DNA from: Scatophagus argus
Lineage: Eukaryota; Chordata; Actinopteri; Scatophagidae
Direction: 5' to 3'
DNA: 64,000 bases
NCBI RefSeq assembly: GCF_020382885.2
Contig: NC_058513.1
Coordinates: forward strand, 19,874,213-19,938,212
Each line of letters begins with the position of its first letter. The stretch's first letter is position 1. A program made the position numbers and the translations under genes. Below the pieces are notes generated by a model. It was not told where the DNA came from. It did no database searches and worked only from the letters and a program-made list of their open reading frames with translations. Shown in pieces: positions 27,113-40,900 of the stretch.

Positions 27113-27884
27113 AGGTGACACATCCCGGGACTGAACCCGTTAATTAACCCTTTAATATGCCGTTAATAAACCGTGATATTCTACCGAGCTGCAGACCCAC
27201 CAGTAGCAGTAAGACTGAGCTAGAGTACAAGTAGTTACCACGTTTTAAATCAGACATGTCTACTAATTAATTTCTGTTGTTTAGGGTGTGTTTTTGTTCC
27301 AGTATCATCCAACAATTATTCATTGATAGAATTATTGATTCATGAGAACAAACGTAAGGATTTCAGAAAGGGCAGCAATCACTTTCTCGTTTGTTGAGTA
27401 TTTTGGGTGTATTGTGCTTTTCTTTGAGAGTGACAGTGTAGACCTTATGGGAGTGTGAAGGTGGATTCAGACCAGGAGGCCCAGACCACCAACACTGACA
27501 TGTCTGTTACCTTTAGAAAGTACACTGAAAACTTCTGTTGTGAAATACCTATGGACATGAAATAAAATGGACCTAGTCAGTGACGTTACTGATAATTATT
27601 ACTGAATCCTTCTTGTTTTAGAATTTGATTTGTTTCCTGGTGGATTGTCGGTCACTTTATTCTTATCTTTGTTTAGCACAGTCATTAAAAGTAAAAAATA
27701 AAACTGAAAAAGGTCAACAATTTTACTGTTCATGCCCATAAAACACAGTCAGATCAGCCAACCTTCCCTCATTTCTGTGAATTAATACTGCAGTAATTTT
27801 GTTTTGTTTCTGTTGGTCTCAAATTGTTTGCTTGTGTTTTATGGTAACATAAACACGTATTTTCATGTGACAGACATCGGCTTT

Positions 27885-28367
27885 TGTCATGTCCGGGAAA
27901 CGATGTTAAGTTAATTTAAATAGTTTTTGTCTCATGTCTATGTTGTCTTATGATTTCCTGTTTTATTTTGTCACTACTTCCAGTCTGTGTCTGTTGTCGT
28001 CAGCTTTGCTTTTTTCCCTTTGTCTGTTTTCCCTCTTTTGAAATTACCAGTCTCCGCCCTGATTGTTTCCACCTGTGCCCTTACCTATAGTCCTTGTCTC
28101 CCTTTGTCCTGTGCCAGTTTTTCTTGTCCCTTGCATCAGACAACCAGTGTCATCTCCATGCCATTGCCAGGTCTTGTTATTTTGTTACTTTGTGCTACAG
28201 ATTTTCTTAGCCAAGCTTCAGTCTAGAGAGTTTTTGTTTCTCAGTTTAGTGTAGCGTTTTTCCTCTGTGAAGAGTGACTTTTAGTTTGTACTTTTTTGAA
28301 TAAAGATTTTATTTTGAAACTTTGAGAGTCGTGCATTAGGGTTCTGGTCGATAGTTCAGTCGTGACA
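27885..28367 (+). mobile_element. Possible solo LTR or LTR-like repeat
   Basis: The block starts TGTCATG and ends CGTGACA (TG...CA with complementary ends), and has an AATAAAG polyadenylation signal about 65 bp before its end and a pyrimidine-rich middle. I recall similar interspersed units in fish genomes. No matching 5-bp target duplication is visible (gcttt / gattc), which weakens the solo-LTR reading. No coding capacity. Confidence 0.35.
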
Positions 28368-29856
28368 GATTCACTATGTTAACACTGATGTTAATGAACT
28401 AATACTCAGTTCATATCTGTGAGGTACTGATAAATTAATCTGTAGTCGACGGACGCGCCGACGCGTCCTTATAACGTGACCAATTTAAGATGACGTAGTT
28501 GCAAGACGCAGCCTCGCTCAGTCTCTGTTTTAATTTGTATCAAAAGTGGGCACTTCAAACTATATACAAGTTTTTTTAAATTTTGTTAATATGTCAAGTA
28601 AAACCCGAGTTATGATGAACAACATACGTGATGTTCTTTCCTGAACAATGCCGTCACGTTTGGTGCGAGTTTTATGCAAGAAGATGCAGTAAACACCGGC
28701 TCATTGTAAGGAAACATGACATCCTCTTTCCTATTGGTGAAAAAATACACCACAGGAACCAATCAGAATGTGTGATTGGCCACACATGGCATTTTGTTGC
28801 TAAGGGAAAGTTGTGGGAGAAACGGCAGTGAACCAGATTGCGATGGCCATATAGCGCGTTTTGAGATTTGAGATATTTGACATTTAGCGTGTTTGGGCTT
28901 TAGAGTGTATAGTTAGTTAGTTAGTGTGTAGTGAAATGTGTTTAGTGTGTAGTTTTTGGAGTGACACAAATAACTTGTGGTGTATTTTATTGTGACACCT
29001 GATTGTGTTGTAAAAAGTAGTAAATATTTGTACAAAAAAACGCCTGAGGCATTTCCTGCATTTAAAGGTTATTAGTTGTAAATCACTTGTTTGCTAAATT
29101 TGCACATAGTTTTTTGAAATTTACAATTTATATTTGCATTCTAAGTTATAAAAGTGGTTCATTAAACATGTTTGTGGTTTTCACAGTAAAAAATCAAACT
29201 TTTTCCCCACTCGAATTTTATATTTTTTGTGTGATTTTTAGGTCCAGTGTGAAAATGACAAGGCAAGGTAAACCATTTTTAAGCTGAAATATAAAGGTAA
29301 AATCAAAAGTAGTCAAAAATGGACAATTATACACATGGCTCTAGAGAATATTTATTACTTTAATAAACAGATTTAATTGGCATGTTCACGGTATGTTCTC
29401 CACACAAGGCAAGACGACCAAGAGTCGAACTTTGAGGTACACCAGAGTCAAAGTTGGTTGAATCTTCTTCTGGTTGAAGAAGATCTGGTAGGAAACTGAG
29501 AGCTTCTTATTGCTGTAGTCAAGAGCAGTATGGAGGAATGTCTGAATGACAACCAAAAGGTCTCAGGTCAGCACACTTTGTGTTTTAAAGCTTAGTACTG
29601 GATTGAAGTCAGGAGTTGCACTTTCCTCTCTGAACATTATCTTGTGTTGTAAAGTTCTTTGATTGATCGATCAGATGGGAAAAGCACAAACTCAGAGTGG
29701 ATCTACAGAGACACCACACTTTAACCAACAGTTTTCAAGTGTTTAATCAGTGAGCTTTTACTGTGGATGTTTTTGTTGACAGATTAGATATTTGAGAGCT
29801 CAAATGTTTCAGAGAACCCAGAAAACAATTAATACAAACCATTATTGTTATTATTA
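28368..29856. other. tcerg1l intron 1 segment, AT-rich, unassigned
   Basis: It begins with a CG-rich patch (GACGGACGCGCCGACGCG at about 28449) and continues AT-rich with TTAGT repeats near 28910-28950, suggestive of an old repeat. No exon or RNA gene recognised. Confidence 0.3.
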
Positions 29857-30096
29857 GGCAGTCGTGGATCAGCGGTTAGGGTGTCGGACCCGTAACCGGT
29901 GGATCCATGTCCATGGCTGAGGTACCCTTGAGCAAGGTACCTAACCCCCACTGCTCCCCGGGCGCTGCACGTGGTCGCCCACTGCCCCGGGTTTGCTGTG
30001 TGTGTGCACGTCACTTGGGTGGGTTAAATGCAGAGCACAAATTTCATTGGAGTGAGTTCCCTCCAATGACAAAATATGTCACTTTCTTTCTTTCTT
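29857..30096 (+). mobile_element. tRNA-headed SINE
   Basis: The head (29857-29910) resembles a tRNA 5' half with an A-box-like TGGATCAGCGGTTAGG and a decayed B box. The body contains GAGGTACCCTTGAGCAAGGTACC and GGGTTAAATGCAGAGCAC, which I recall from teleost SINEs. It ends in a TTTC repeat. It sits in the first tcerg1l intron. Confidence 0.7.
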
Positions 30097-30846
30097 ATTA
30101 TAATCATTAATTAATTCTTCCAAACAATAAATATTAAGAGCGCTGGTGTCATGTCACTGGGACCAGTGGAACCAATGAGGTGTCAGCTGGTTCCCCAGTG
30201 ACAAACGAGATGCTGGTCTTACCTCCATCTGAGCTCAGCCTGAAGCCTCACGTTCATGTTTTGTTCTTCTGGTAATACTGATGAAGTATTGGTGGGTTTT
30301 TTTTTTTGTAGTTTTTGTGGCATTTATTATGAATTTTGGAGGTGTTGGAAGTGATGCAGTCTTAATAATGTATTGCGTTTAAGTGGTGGCAGCTTTGACT
30401 TAGTACTGATGGTACTGCGCCGTTCGGGAAAGGTACTGATGTAGTACTAACATTGTACTGCTGTATTTCCTGAAGACAAATTGATTGTTTAAGCTGATGA
30501 CAAAAACTTGTTTTTGTTTGTTTTTAACTTTTGTTTAATTTTCTGTAGTTAAAGAATTATGTTTTCATGCCATATTTAAGAAGTTTTAGTTAGGATATTT
30601 TTCCTGATCCAGACTGATGAGTCGCCTCTTCTCAGTGTGTTTAACACTATTTGAATCACTTCACTTTCAAATTTAATTCATTTTAAAGACATTTTAAGAG
30701 CCTCTGGGCTGTCAGGTTTTTCTGTGAAATGCATGCTGGGTATTTGTTGTGAAGCTAACGAAACAAGAAAGAAATACTGCTGTTGGTGCTTCAGCAGGTC
30801 ACAATTTGACCTGACTAGGCTGTCTGTCTGTCTGTCGGTTTGTCAG

Positions 30847-31061
30847 GAGGTGATGTCATCATGATGCTGCCAGTCTCACAGTTTAAAGGTCAGCCCGTTG
30901 GCATGGTAAACACTACAACACCCTGGCTGTCTGTCAACAGTGACCCCGCCTCCCACTGGCTGTGGTTAGCCAGTTGGTCAGCAGCAACATACCAGGCCAC
31001 ACCCCCTCTTGTCTTCTATCCCCCAGCTGTGTGGATACCTGAACACACACACCTGGTGCAG
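30847..31061 (+). CDS. tcerg1l: Candidate 5' coding exon of tcerg1l
   Basis: It is bounded by a CAG acceptor after a TCTG-rich tract and by a CAG/GTAACA donor. The frame is open throughout, in phase 1 and out phase 0, and contains two tandem ATGs at 30861 and 30864. The product is rich in Trp, Pro and small residues ([19 protein letters not shown]), like the Pro/Trp-rich N-terminus of the family. I cannot confirm it by recalled homology. Confidence 0.4.
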
Positions 31062-33440
31062 GTAACACACACACACACACCTGGTGCAGATAACACATAC
31101 TATTTTATTTGTTACCTGTGGAATTTGAAGACGTGTTGTGAAGGCTAACATTTGTGCATTTGTGCCCTGAACAATTTCCTCCATGGTTCTCAGTGGGTGT
31201 GGTCTCCTCCTCAGCCTATCAGCTCCTCTTGCTTCGTCTGTCATCTGTGTGTCCCCACTCATCTCTCCACCTGCACCTCATTCCACTTTGAGTTCAGTTT
31301 TGAGTCATCTGCTCAGTTTGTCTTCTGTGGTCGAGTTTTTGTTATTTTCAATAAATTAATACTGCTTGTCCTTGGGTCTGAGGTCTGCTGGATCTGAATG
31401 CTCCCCTCATCTTGTGAGTCTGTTTATGTTGTAAAATGTGTAAAAACCATGTGGTGGTTTAGACTGAACCTGCTTCAGTCTGTTTGTGATAAAATCTGTG
31501 ATGTTTAAATGATTTGATTTGGTGTGTCAGTCCTCACGTTGTGTCTCCAGTCTGATCTAAAGTGAATTCAGCCTCGTCTGCAGTCTGGAGATAAGATGAA
31601 ACTTTAATGATCCCCGAGGGCAAAGTGAATAATAGTCTGTTAATTATTGGTGCCGTGTTAATTATCTCAAGCAGCCTCTTTATTTCTTTCTGCAGAACTC
31701 TGGTGATACAGTTTAACATCTTATCAGCAGACTGTCTGATCAAAGTGTTTTGTTTCTTTGTCCAACTAATGAAAACTGAATCAGCTGACATTAAACTCCT
31801 CAAATCTTTACAGAGAAGTCACAGACAGACCTGAAGCCTTGACTGCAAATTGGTCTGACTTCATCATGTTGGGTTTGTGAATTCATGTGCTCATACATTT
31901 AGAGTCAGATGTGGATTTGAATGTAATGAACCATTTTTGTTGACAGATTAAGTTTATTTTATTCTAATAATGTAACTCTGAAACCCATTCACCTTGTTGA
32001 AAGAATCTTTTGAAATATGAAGATGATGATCAGAGAGCAGATTGTCGTCTGCTTTCTTTACTGTCGGATGCTTCATCTTCACATCTTCATCACAACTGAG
32101 AGTGGACACAGCAGGGACAAAAGTGGGATGTGATTGGGCAGAGTCTCTGAGAGGACTGATCTCTGTCCACCTGTTCTACTGGCTCTTTAAGTCCTTTATG
32201 TTGTCAAAGTCCTGTCAGGGTGGCACACACCAGTTATCTCAGCAGCGCAGCCACAGAGAAACTTTCATGCAGTCTTTTGCTCCTTCTGCTGACTAAGATT
32301 CTGCAGGTTTGTTTCCCAGGGGAGGCAGACAGGAAGTCAGTGGTCCTGCTGCAGGTTGAGAGAGACAGGAAGTCAGCAGTCCTGCCGCAGGTGGAGACTC
32401 AGCTGGGGCAGCTTATCCTGCAGCAGAGCTGGATGGTATTTAAAGCAGAGTTGAAGTAAACCAGTATTATCCTGTCAGAGGTTCCTGGGGTCCAAGTCCA
32501 CTACAGAGCAGGTTCGACGTAGCCAGGCTTCCACGGTATGGGCTGGCTCGACAAAACAAAACCTAAGCCACAGTCAAAGTATCGCGATGGTGGCTATCAG
32601 CTTTCTTTGTTAACGCCTGCTTTCTGCTTCAGGCTCTGTGTGTGTTCACACGAAAAAGTTTTCCGCTGTGATGGGCCAATCACAGGCCGTCTCCTTCAGT
32701 CCAGGTTGTTATAACAGAAAGCTGTGAGGAATATAAAACATGTTGCAGCTGAAAGCAGTACAGTTGGTGTGAATAAAGAGGGAGAGGACTGAACATGGCT
32801 GATGGTATACATTACTAAGTTTTATTTATTTCACCACTTGGTGCCTCCTGTTCCTGACAGCTGCACCCTGCAGAGCTCTGAGATGCTCAACTCTATACAG
32901 AACACTGAAACATCAGACTGAAGACCTGCATTCAGGTCTGACCCTGTCCCATACTGAAGGACAGGTTTGATCAAAGTGAAATAATTTTTTGTTGATTGAA
33001 TATGATCTGTGATAAAGACCAACAGACTAATCAATGTGTAATCAGCCTTTTAGCTGCAGCAGCAGCCTTGTGAGACAGGCAAATGGTGTGTATCTGCTGG
33101 GCCTTCATCAGTCTGTCAGAGTGAGGATGATCAGCAGGATCTGCCTCCTGAACCCTCCACTCCTTCCAACCTGAAGTCATTGTGGTAGTGAAGGAGGTGT
33201 CCTGATCTACTGGTTCTTCATGTGGTTCTAGCTTGTCTGTGTCTCTGTACAGGTGACACACAGAGGAGAACCTATCAGATTAACATTGTGATGCCTTCAG
33301 ACTGTTGTTCCTGCTGTGTGTTCTGTTCAGTGGGAACGTCCAGCTGTTGAAGTTGTTCCTCTCCTCCCTCCGTTCTATTGCTCGTCAGCTCTTCATCCTC
33401 TTCATCCTCTCCCCAAGGTATACACACATACAAAAGCCCA

Positions 33441-33484
<44 letters not shown>

Positions 33485-36400
33485 TGACGCTAATCTGCTA
33501 AAATGTTTACAGATAGCTGAAAGCTGGATATCACCAGAGGAAGTGGGTGTGTTCCAGAGGAGAGACAAGCCCCTTCTCCTAACCAATCGGATCATTCAAC
33601 GGCCGGGAGGACATGCCCTCCGGACTAGCCTACTGCTATCTCCCTCTCGATTCTCAGGTAAGGAGAGTCTATTTAAATGGAAATGGTTGTGTGTTGCCTG
33701 GTTTTCCTTCTTAATCCTTATGCACGTGGATGCTGATTCGGTCACGCCTCTGAAAACACACCATGTTGGGGAAACATGTCATTCAGTCATGTGTTTTCCC
33801 TCCAAAGCCTCTCTGTTCATTTGTTTAAGAAGACATTCAGATGTAGTTGGAGGCTTCTAGAGATTAAATTTGTTTTTATTTGGTGAGCGTGGGTGTGTGT
33901 TCATGTTGTAGATGATTTCTGGCAGAAACTCAGTTTCTCTTCAGTTTACAGTTTGTCAGGACTGATTTGTCTCAGGTTTTCAGCACAGTTACAGATGAAA
34001 ATGGTCTGCATGTAAAATAGGACTGAAAACCACAACACAACAAATAAAAGCAGTCATGATGTCTTCAGCAAGTCTGTACTACAAAAAGATAAATGAAGAA
34101 TGAATGCATAAACAGTTACATAACAATAGGAAGGGCTTCAGTGTGGCACAAATTAAAAGTTTCAAATTCTCTCTGTGAAATTCATTACATGCACCCAAAA
34201 TGTTAAAAGTAAAAAAAAACAAAAGATGTTGATATTTAGACGATACTTAGATGATGTGCTTCAGGTAGAACAAGTGGGCACACGGTCAGACTTTTTAAAG
34301 ATGAAATCAGAAGACTAGACAGGACAAATTGGATCTACAGATGAAACATGAGGTGAGCAGCTGTCAGAGGGAGAAGAGAGGCCAAACTGGGCCGCCACCA
34401 AGGACTCAATCTTTTGTTGTACATGAAGTGCACTCTCAACCAGGTGAACTCCGAGGGTGACCGACGTGAGAATTCAGATGGTGAGGAAATCATCAGTCTA
34501 TCAGGCTGGTGCACAGAACAGCCTACTGTGGCAAACCTTTTTAACATTTTATCAGTAAGGTGGACTGCTAGCAGTTTAGTTTCCACTAGTGGAGGTTACA
34601 GTTTGTCCTACATGTTAGGTTCTGGGATCTGTATTTTTTGAAATTCTGGACAAACATGAACCTTTGTGGTGAAATGCCAAAGAGGGAGGGGGGTGCCATT
34701 TCACCAGGGGGCGTAGGCACACATCAGACTCTGGATCAGTGTGTGACTTCAGTCCACTGACTGACAAGTGAATTGTGTCAGGATTGGAACCCAATCCTCC
34801 AGAACCTGTACTTCTTCAAGACCTATACTTCTCCAGGACATGTACAGCAATCAAGTCATCAGTCAACCTAACCTACATGTGTTTTGAACTGTGGGAGGAG
34901 ACTGGAGCACCTGGAGAGACCACATGCAGACCTGGGGAGAACAAACACACTCCACAGGTGACGCTGCTAACCACTGTACCACCAGCCATGTCTGCCTCAT
35001 GAATATCCAACTAATGCTAACAGTTTAATGTATTTATTTCAGATGCATATGTATATCATTGAAGATTTCCACAATAAAGTTCTGACTGGTGGAAATTATT
35101 TTTGTCTAAAATTCAGAAAAGGTATAAAAGGATTTAAAGATATTTCAAGCATAACTTTTTCTAATATGAATATACTTTTCACTAGTTGCAATCGTTTTTC
35201 AGATACCTGAAACCCAAATTCCCCCAGGGATCAATAAAGTATTCTGATTCTGAAATTTCATTTTGAAACCAACTCATCAATAATTAAATTTTGATAAGTC
35301 AGCACTGAGGTTTTTTTTTAATATCTATAATTCCATTTATAACATATGTAATGTAATAAGAATGAACTTTTCCACATCAATCAAATGAGTAGCGGTGCTG
35401 TATGGCTGATTTGGATCCTGTGGGTGCTGAGATGGAGCCTCCATGGATCGGACTGAGATCTGGGGACGTGTTAGGAACAGGCTGGTGTTGACACAGAGAC
35501 AGTAAGGGTCTGATGTTCACGTAGAGATAATAATCCACCTCGACGGAGCCTTTCACTGGGTACTCGAACACCTCAGCATGTGTGTTCTCGAATGATTTCT
35601 GTCTGTGTGTTGCAGCTGCAGTGATGTTCTTGGCAGTGAGACACAAACATGAGTGGGTGTTCAGCAACTGAGCTCTGTGATTGGCAACCTGCTTTCAGCA
35701 GTGTGTGTGTTTGGATGGTGTTTGACTCCTAAGCTTTGGACTAAGTTTCAGATTTAACAAACACTGTAGTATTATCCTACACACATGTTCCAAAATATCA
35801 GCTTTCACTTAAGTAGCAACAGGTGACAACACTGCTGTCAGTAACAAAATAACCTGTCTGCAACGTGGCAGTAATGTTACTGAATTACATAAATAAAATA
35901 AAATATAATTTAATAACAAAAAGATTATATGAGAGACCCCACACTTCATTTGAAATGCCATTGACATGCAGCAAAGTCCAGTGTTTTGATGAGCATAGTC
36001 TAATTTTTTATACTTTATGTTGCAGACGCAGGAATGGCAGCTCTGCCTTCATGTCTGTTCCTTATGCTGTTATATGTACAAACATACATCTCATTGCACA
36101 TACACATTGTACTGTATATCACAGTATATCACAGTGCAGTGTGATGCAGTATGTGATGTTGCAGTAAACGTGTTGCAGACGCTTCAGATGAGAAAGTGAG
36201 TAAACATGAGCTTCAGATTATTAAAACACTGTGATCGTGTAGTTTGAACACAGATGTTGTGTTGTTGTCAGTGTGATGCTGCAGTCAACAGATTTGGCTC
36301 AGTGTTTCATGAAAGGAGTGCAAACAGGTGGAGGCGGACTGATCACATTACTGTGTGTGTGTGTGTGTGTGTCATGACTGATCACAGTCAAAAGTGATAA

Positions 36401-37854
36401 AGTAATCAAAGTTGTAAATGTAGAGCAGAAGACAAAGTCAGCTGAAGCTTGTCTCTTCAGTCGGTCAGTTGTTACACGTTACAGGCTGAAGTGTCTGTCT
36501 GTGTCCAGGACGCGTCAGAAGAGGCACCATTAAGGCCAGAGACAGCGAGCCAGAAGACTTCTCCTCGCCCTCTACTTCATCCTCCTTCTCCACCTCCTCC
36601 ACCGTCCCGCTGCACCTCCTCTCCGCATCTCCTCTCCGCCTGCTCCACTGCCCTGCTGCTACTCCAACAGGTGAGTCTTGTTTAATGTCATTGTCAGGTG
36701 ATTTGGATCAATAGCAGGCTATGGGTCAACTCTGTGATCAGGTTTTTGAGTCAGTCAGCCTCAGAAGTGAACATGTTCACTAAAAGAAACTGATGAAGAA
36801 GTTCAATCAAAACATCATAGTTGCGCTAGTCGAGATGTTTCTGATTTTATTTTACTTTGCAATAATGAGTCTTTTTGTTTCTGGATGAACAGGTTCCGGT
36901 TCTGTCCGTCACTGGTAACGGGTACTACTTTCGGTACTGGATCAATAAAGAGTTCAGCGTGTTTTTCTGTTTCAGAAGGGGAGATGAATCAGGTTCCCAG
37001 AACTTGTCCAGTTGTGAGGCAGTTAGCAGTTCTAGATTTGGCTTTAGTTGTTGTGGTTTCAGAACTGGTTTTTTTTTAGACCGCGCTGAGTGATTGGAGA
37101 TGACACAGACACAACTTAAGTAAAAGATGAAGACAAGGACAGAGAGCTCCACGTGTTTCTCTGCATGTATTTCTCATTGCACATCAGAGGACCATAAACC
37201 TGGTTTAACTGTGAGCTGATTTAACTGGTCAAGTTGGTTTTCTTTCACATGTATTCCAAGAACCGGTAAGGGGAAGATGCTGCTGGTTCACAGTACTGAG
37301 CATGCTCAAAAACACAAAGAGATTAGTTTTGATGATGTCAGCATGAATCTGGCCTTCACCTGATCCAGGGGGTTCACATGATATTGAATTGTGGGACATT
37401 ATGGAACATTTGTGTGTGACAGACTTTATCTCGTCCTCAGGCCTCGTCTTGCTATTGTTCATCTGCTCCTCAGTTCTGCTGTTTAATCTCCTCTGCCTGT
37501 TAAAGCCGAGCTCTGCAGCCGCAGTAGCTGCTTTAGTTTCCTGCAGCAGTGCGACGAATCTGCAGCTCAGCGTGCCATTATTGAAAATAAACTGGCTGAG
37601 AGCAACATGAAAACAAACCAAATGAGAAGCAGCAGCAGGGAGCACATCCAGCCCAGAAAAGATCACAATCAGAGAGGCGTGATGTTAACATCTGTTTCAG
37701 TATGTGACGGAAGTGATCGATGTTATCTGCTTACTTTTACTGTTTTAATTCGTCATCTAAAACAACTCAGTTTAGACCAAAATTTAAAAAGAAAGAAGAA
37801 AAGAAGTTCACACTCAAAAAGCATCTGGAACCTTCTGTTAGTTTGTTGGCGTTA

Positions 37855-37906
<52 letters not shown>

Positions 37907-40900
37907 ACACACACACACACATACGTTTGGATCAGAGAAGCAGGGGATTGTGGGAAGAAGAATAAACAATGCCTCTGAGAAATGTAAACACACACACCCG
38001 ACAGAGCTGAATGTTCCGATGAGTTCATTGTCTGTGTTATTGATCAGTGATCAGGGTGATGATGGAAATGATTAGCAGGGTCATTGATCACCGCCACTGG
38101 CTGATGTCTTCCCGTTCACACTTCGTGTCCATAATGTGCTGGCACACTTCCTGTTTGCTCTCTTGGTTACACTGATACACATCAGGTTGTTGCTCCCTGA
38201 GAAGCAAAGCGTAGTTAAGTCATTTAGCAGATCATTTCCCAGAATTACAACTCTTTAGAAGCTGGCACTTAAGCTTTCTTTGACCCTGAGATTCTGGACC
38301 CAGATGTTGTGTGAACAGGAAATTAAACCAATGAGACATGTCCATGTTCACATGCATGACTCAGTTAAAGCACCAGATCAGCCACTCAAACTGTTCTCAG
38401 AAGCTCAGTGTTCAGGAAACCTGGTCACATCTCCTCACCTCCCAATATGTGTTTTTATCTCATCACCTGCTTCAAGTAAACACCTGCCTCTCTGTGCAGG
38501 TGAGTCAGTAAAGGCTGCCCCCTACTGACAGAGCTAAGAGAAACAGGAAACACTGAAAGCTGCAGGACAGGAATCTGTGTGCGTGCACACACACACACAC
38601 ACACACACAGTCAATGGCTTCTCTGGCCAATTACCCCAATTTCAACTTCTTCAATAAATCAGCTGCTTATCAATACAGACTGAACATTGTGTGTGTGTGT
38701 GTGTGTGTTTCTGTCTGCAATATAAAGCAGAATCCTGTAAAGATGAGCTATGAGCTGTCCCCCTGAAGACACCCATTTACACCCTGGAGAACCGTGTGTG
38801 TGTGTGTGTTCAATAAAGCTCTGGCCTCAGTTTATAGAGTCACTTTATCAAACTGTTTCTGGAGAGATCAGTAGGTTTACTGACACTGTGTGTGTGTGTG
38901 TGTTACACACGTGATATACGTTATATTTAAATGAAACTGACCAGAGATCAGTTGGGTACTTTGGCCTTAAGGGGGCGCTTCAGAGAAGCTGAGTGGTTCA
39001 GTCATTCAGTCTGAGTTTGATGTTGTTGGTGTGAATGTAGACATGTCATCCTGCAGTCTGGATTTAAGACTGACTGAGTTGAAACTGCTGCTCACTTGTT
39101 TGTCATTGTGACTCATTTGCTTTTTTTCACGGAATTCCACACTTTCAAAGTGGATGGAGTCACTGGGTATTAGACTGCAACTCAGCATCTGGTTTCTGAG
39201 TGGATGTGTTGTTGTCTTGTTGTTATTGTTGCGTTGTTGGTGTTGTTCTTGTTGTTTTTATTCTTGTTCTCGTTGATGACAATTTTGTTGTTTTTATATT
39301 GTTGTTGTTGTGGTTTCGTCTCATCTTAGTGAAATAGAGCTGGAGGACTCGGGGAGGGGCTCTCCCATCACTCGGACAGAAGTCGCTGAGGTAGTTAACC
39401 GCGTCTGCAGCAGCGGTGCCTCGCAGCTGGATGAGATCCGTCCTGAGTTCCTAAAGCCTCTGGATGTTGTAGGGCTGTCACGTAGGCTGACATCTGCAAC
39501 ATAAGATAAGATAGGAACTTTATTGATCCCGCAGGAACTTGTTGTGCCAGGGTTGCAATACAAAGAAGCATACAAAAGTAGCAAGTCATTTTTCACACAA
39601 AATATAAACATAACAGAGTAATATATAAAAAAAAATAACAGAGTATATACATGAGGTATAAATAGATAACGGCAGATACAGAATGGCAACAGATAAGGTG
39701 TGGATACAATCTTAAAGTGTTAATTGTGGTGCAGGATAAATTGTTTTTGTCCTATGTGGAGAAAGGGGTTGAGTTGAAGAGTTTGATAGCTCTTCCAGTG
39801 TGGCCTGCAGGGGGTGTGACTTGTTCTTGAGGATGTTGAGAAGTTTCCTCAACAACACTGCGTGGTCATCAGGGACAGTGCCTTTGGAGTGGCAGACCGG
39901 GGTGGTGGTCCCCCTTCAGAGTGTGTTCCAACTACAGAGAGATCTCACTCCCCAGTCTGAGACTGCAGAGTCTATGGCAGAGTGCTGGAAAGGAGAGTCC
40001 ATCTGTTAGTCAAACCTCGGATTCAAGATGAACAATCCAATTTTCGCCCTGGCTCTGGAACACTGGACCACCTCTACAGCCTCGCAAGGGTGCTGGAGGG
40101 GTCATGGGAGTCCATATTTGTTTTGTGGACTTGGAAAAGGCCTACCACCGTGCCTCTCGAGGCATCCTGTGGGGGGTTCTCCAGGAATAAGGGGTGGATG
40201 GCCTGTTGCTATGGGCCATCCAATCTCTATCTTGTCAGAATGAGAGCTTGGCTTGTATTGCCGACAGTAAGTCAAACTTTTTCCCAGTCAGGGTTGGACC
40301 CCACCAGGGTTCCCCTTTGTCACGGGTTCTGTTCATAATCTTTGTGGAATACTTTATTGCGTTACAGCTGTTGCCATTCAACTAGATGGGCTTGTTATGG
40401 TCTGACAGAAATGTTGCTCTGTGCGCTGAGGCTTGTGGTGGTGGCTTGAGTGTTTATGTAACCCCCCGTGCACTGCCTCTGAGGCCTCTCTGCACCCAGA
40501 GACTCGTTGTGCTGGTGTAATGCAGAGGGACAAGCCGGACACATAGTGGCAATTGATCGTGGCTTAGACCACGACGTTTATTTTCCACAACCTCCGCTGC
40601 TGATTAATGCCGGCAGCTTCGCTCCTTCCACATAACAAAAAGACATTCCTATAGATAATACACATACAAAGCAACTCTGTAATATCTACTCTGAAACGCT
40701 GTATGTTCACGAACTGACAAATGACTGAAACCGGGAAGCTAGCACACATGTAACCCAAAACTAGCCACACTTGTGGCCGACATAAGCGTAAAAAATATGT
40801 AATTAACGAAAGTAAACTTCTTCAGACCATTCATCTTTTCATTTTCAACACACATACAGGTTTTACAGAATAACATTACAACAGTTTATAGTCCTGATAT

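Noticed and set aside
29857..29930. tRNA gene
   Set aside because: The cloverleaf is incomplete, the B box is decayed and the segment continues into a SINE body and tail.
33378..33860. 160-codon plus-strand ORF
   Set aside because: Half is a CA repeat, and the remainder has no recognised domain or splice sites.
36449..36685. Exon starting at the Met near 36449
   Set aside because: The upstream part has no conservation cue; the CAG acceptor at 36506-36508 gives the in-phase exon.
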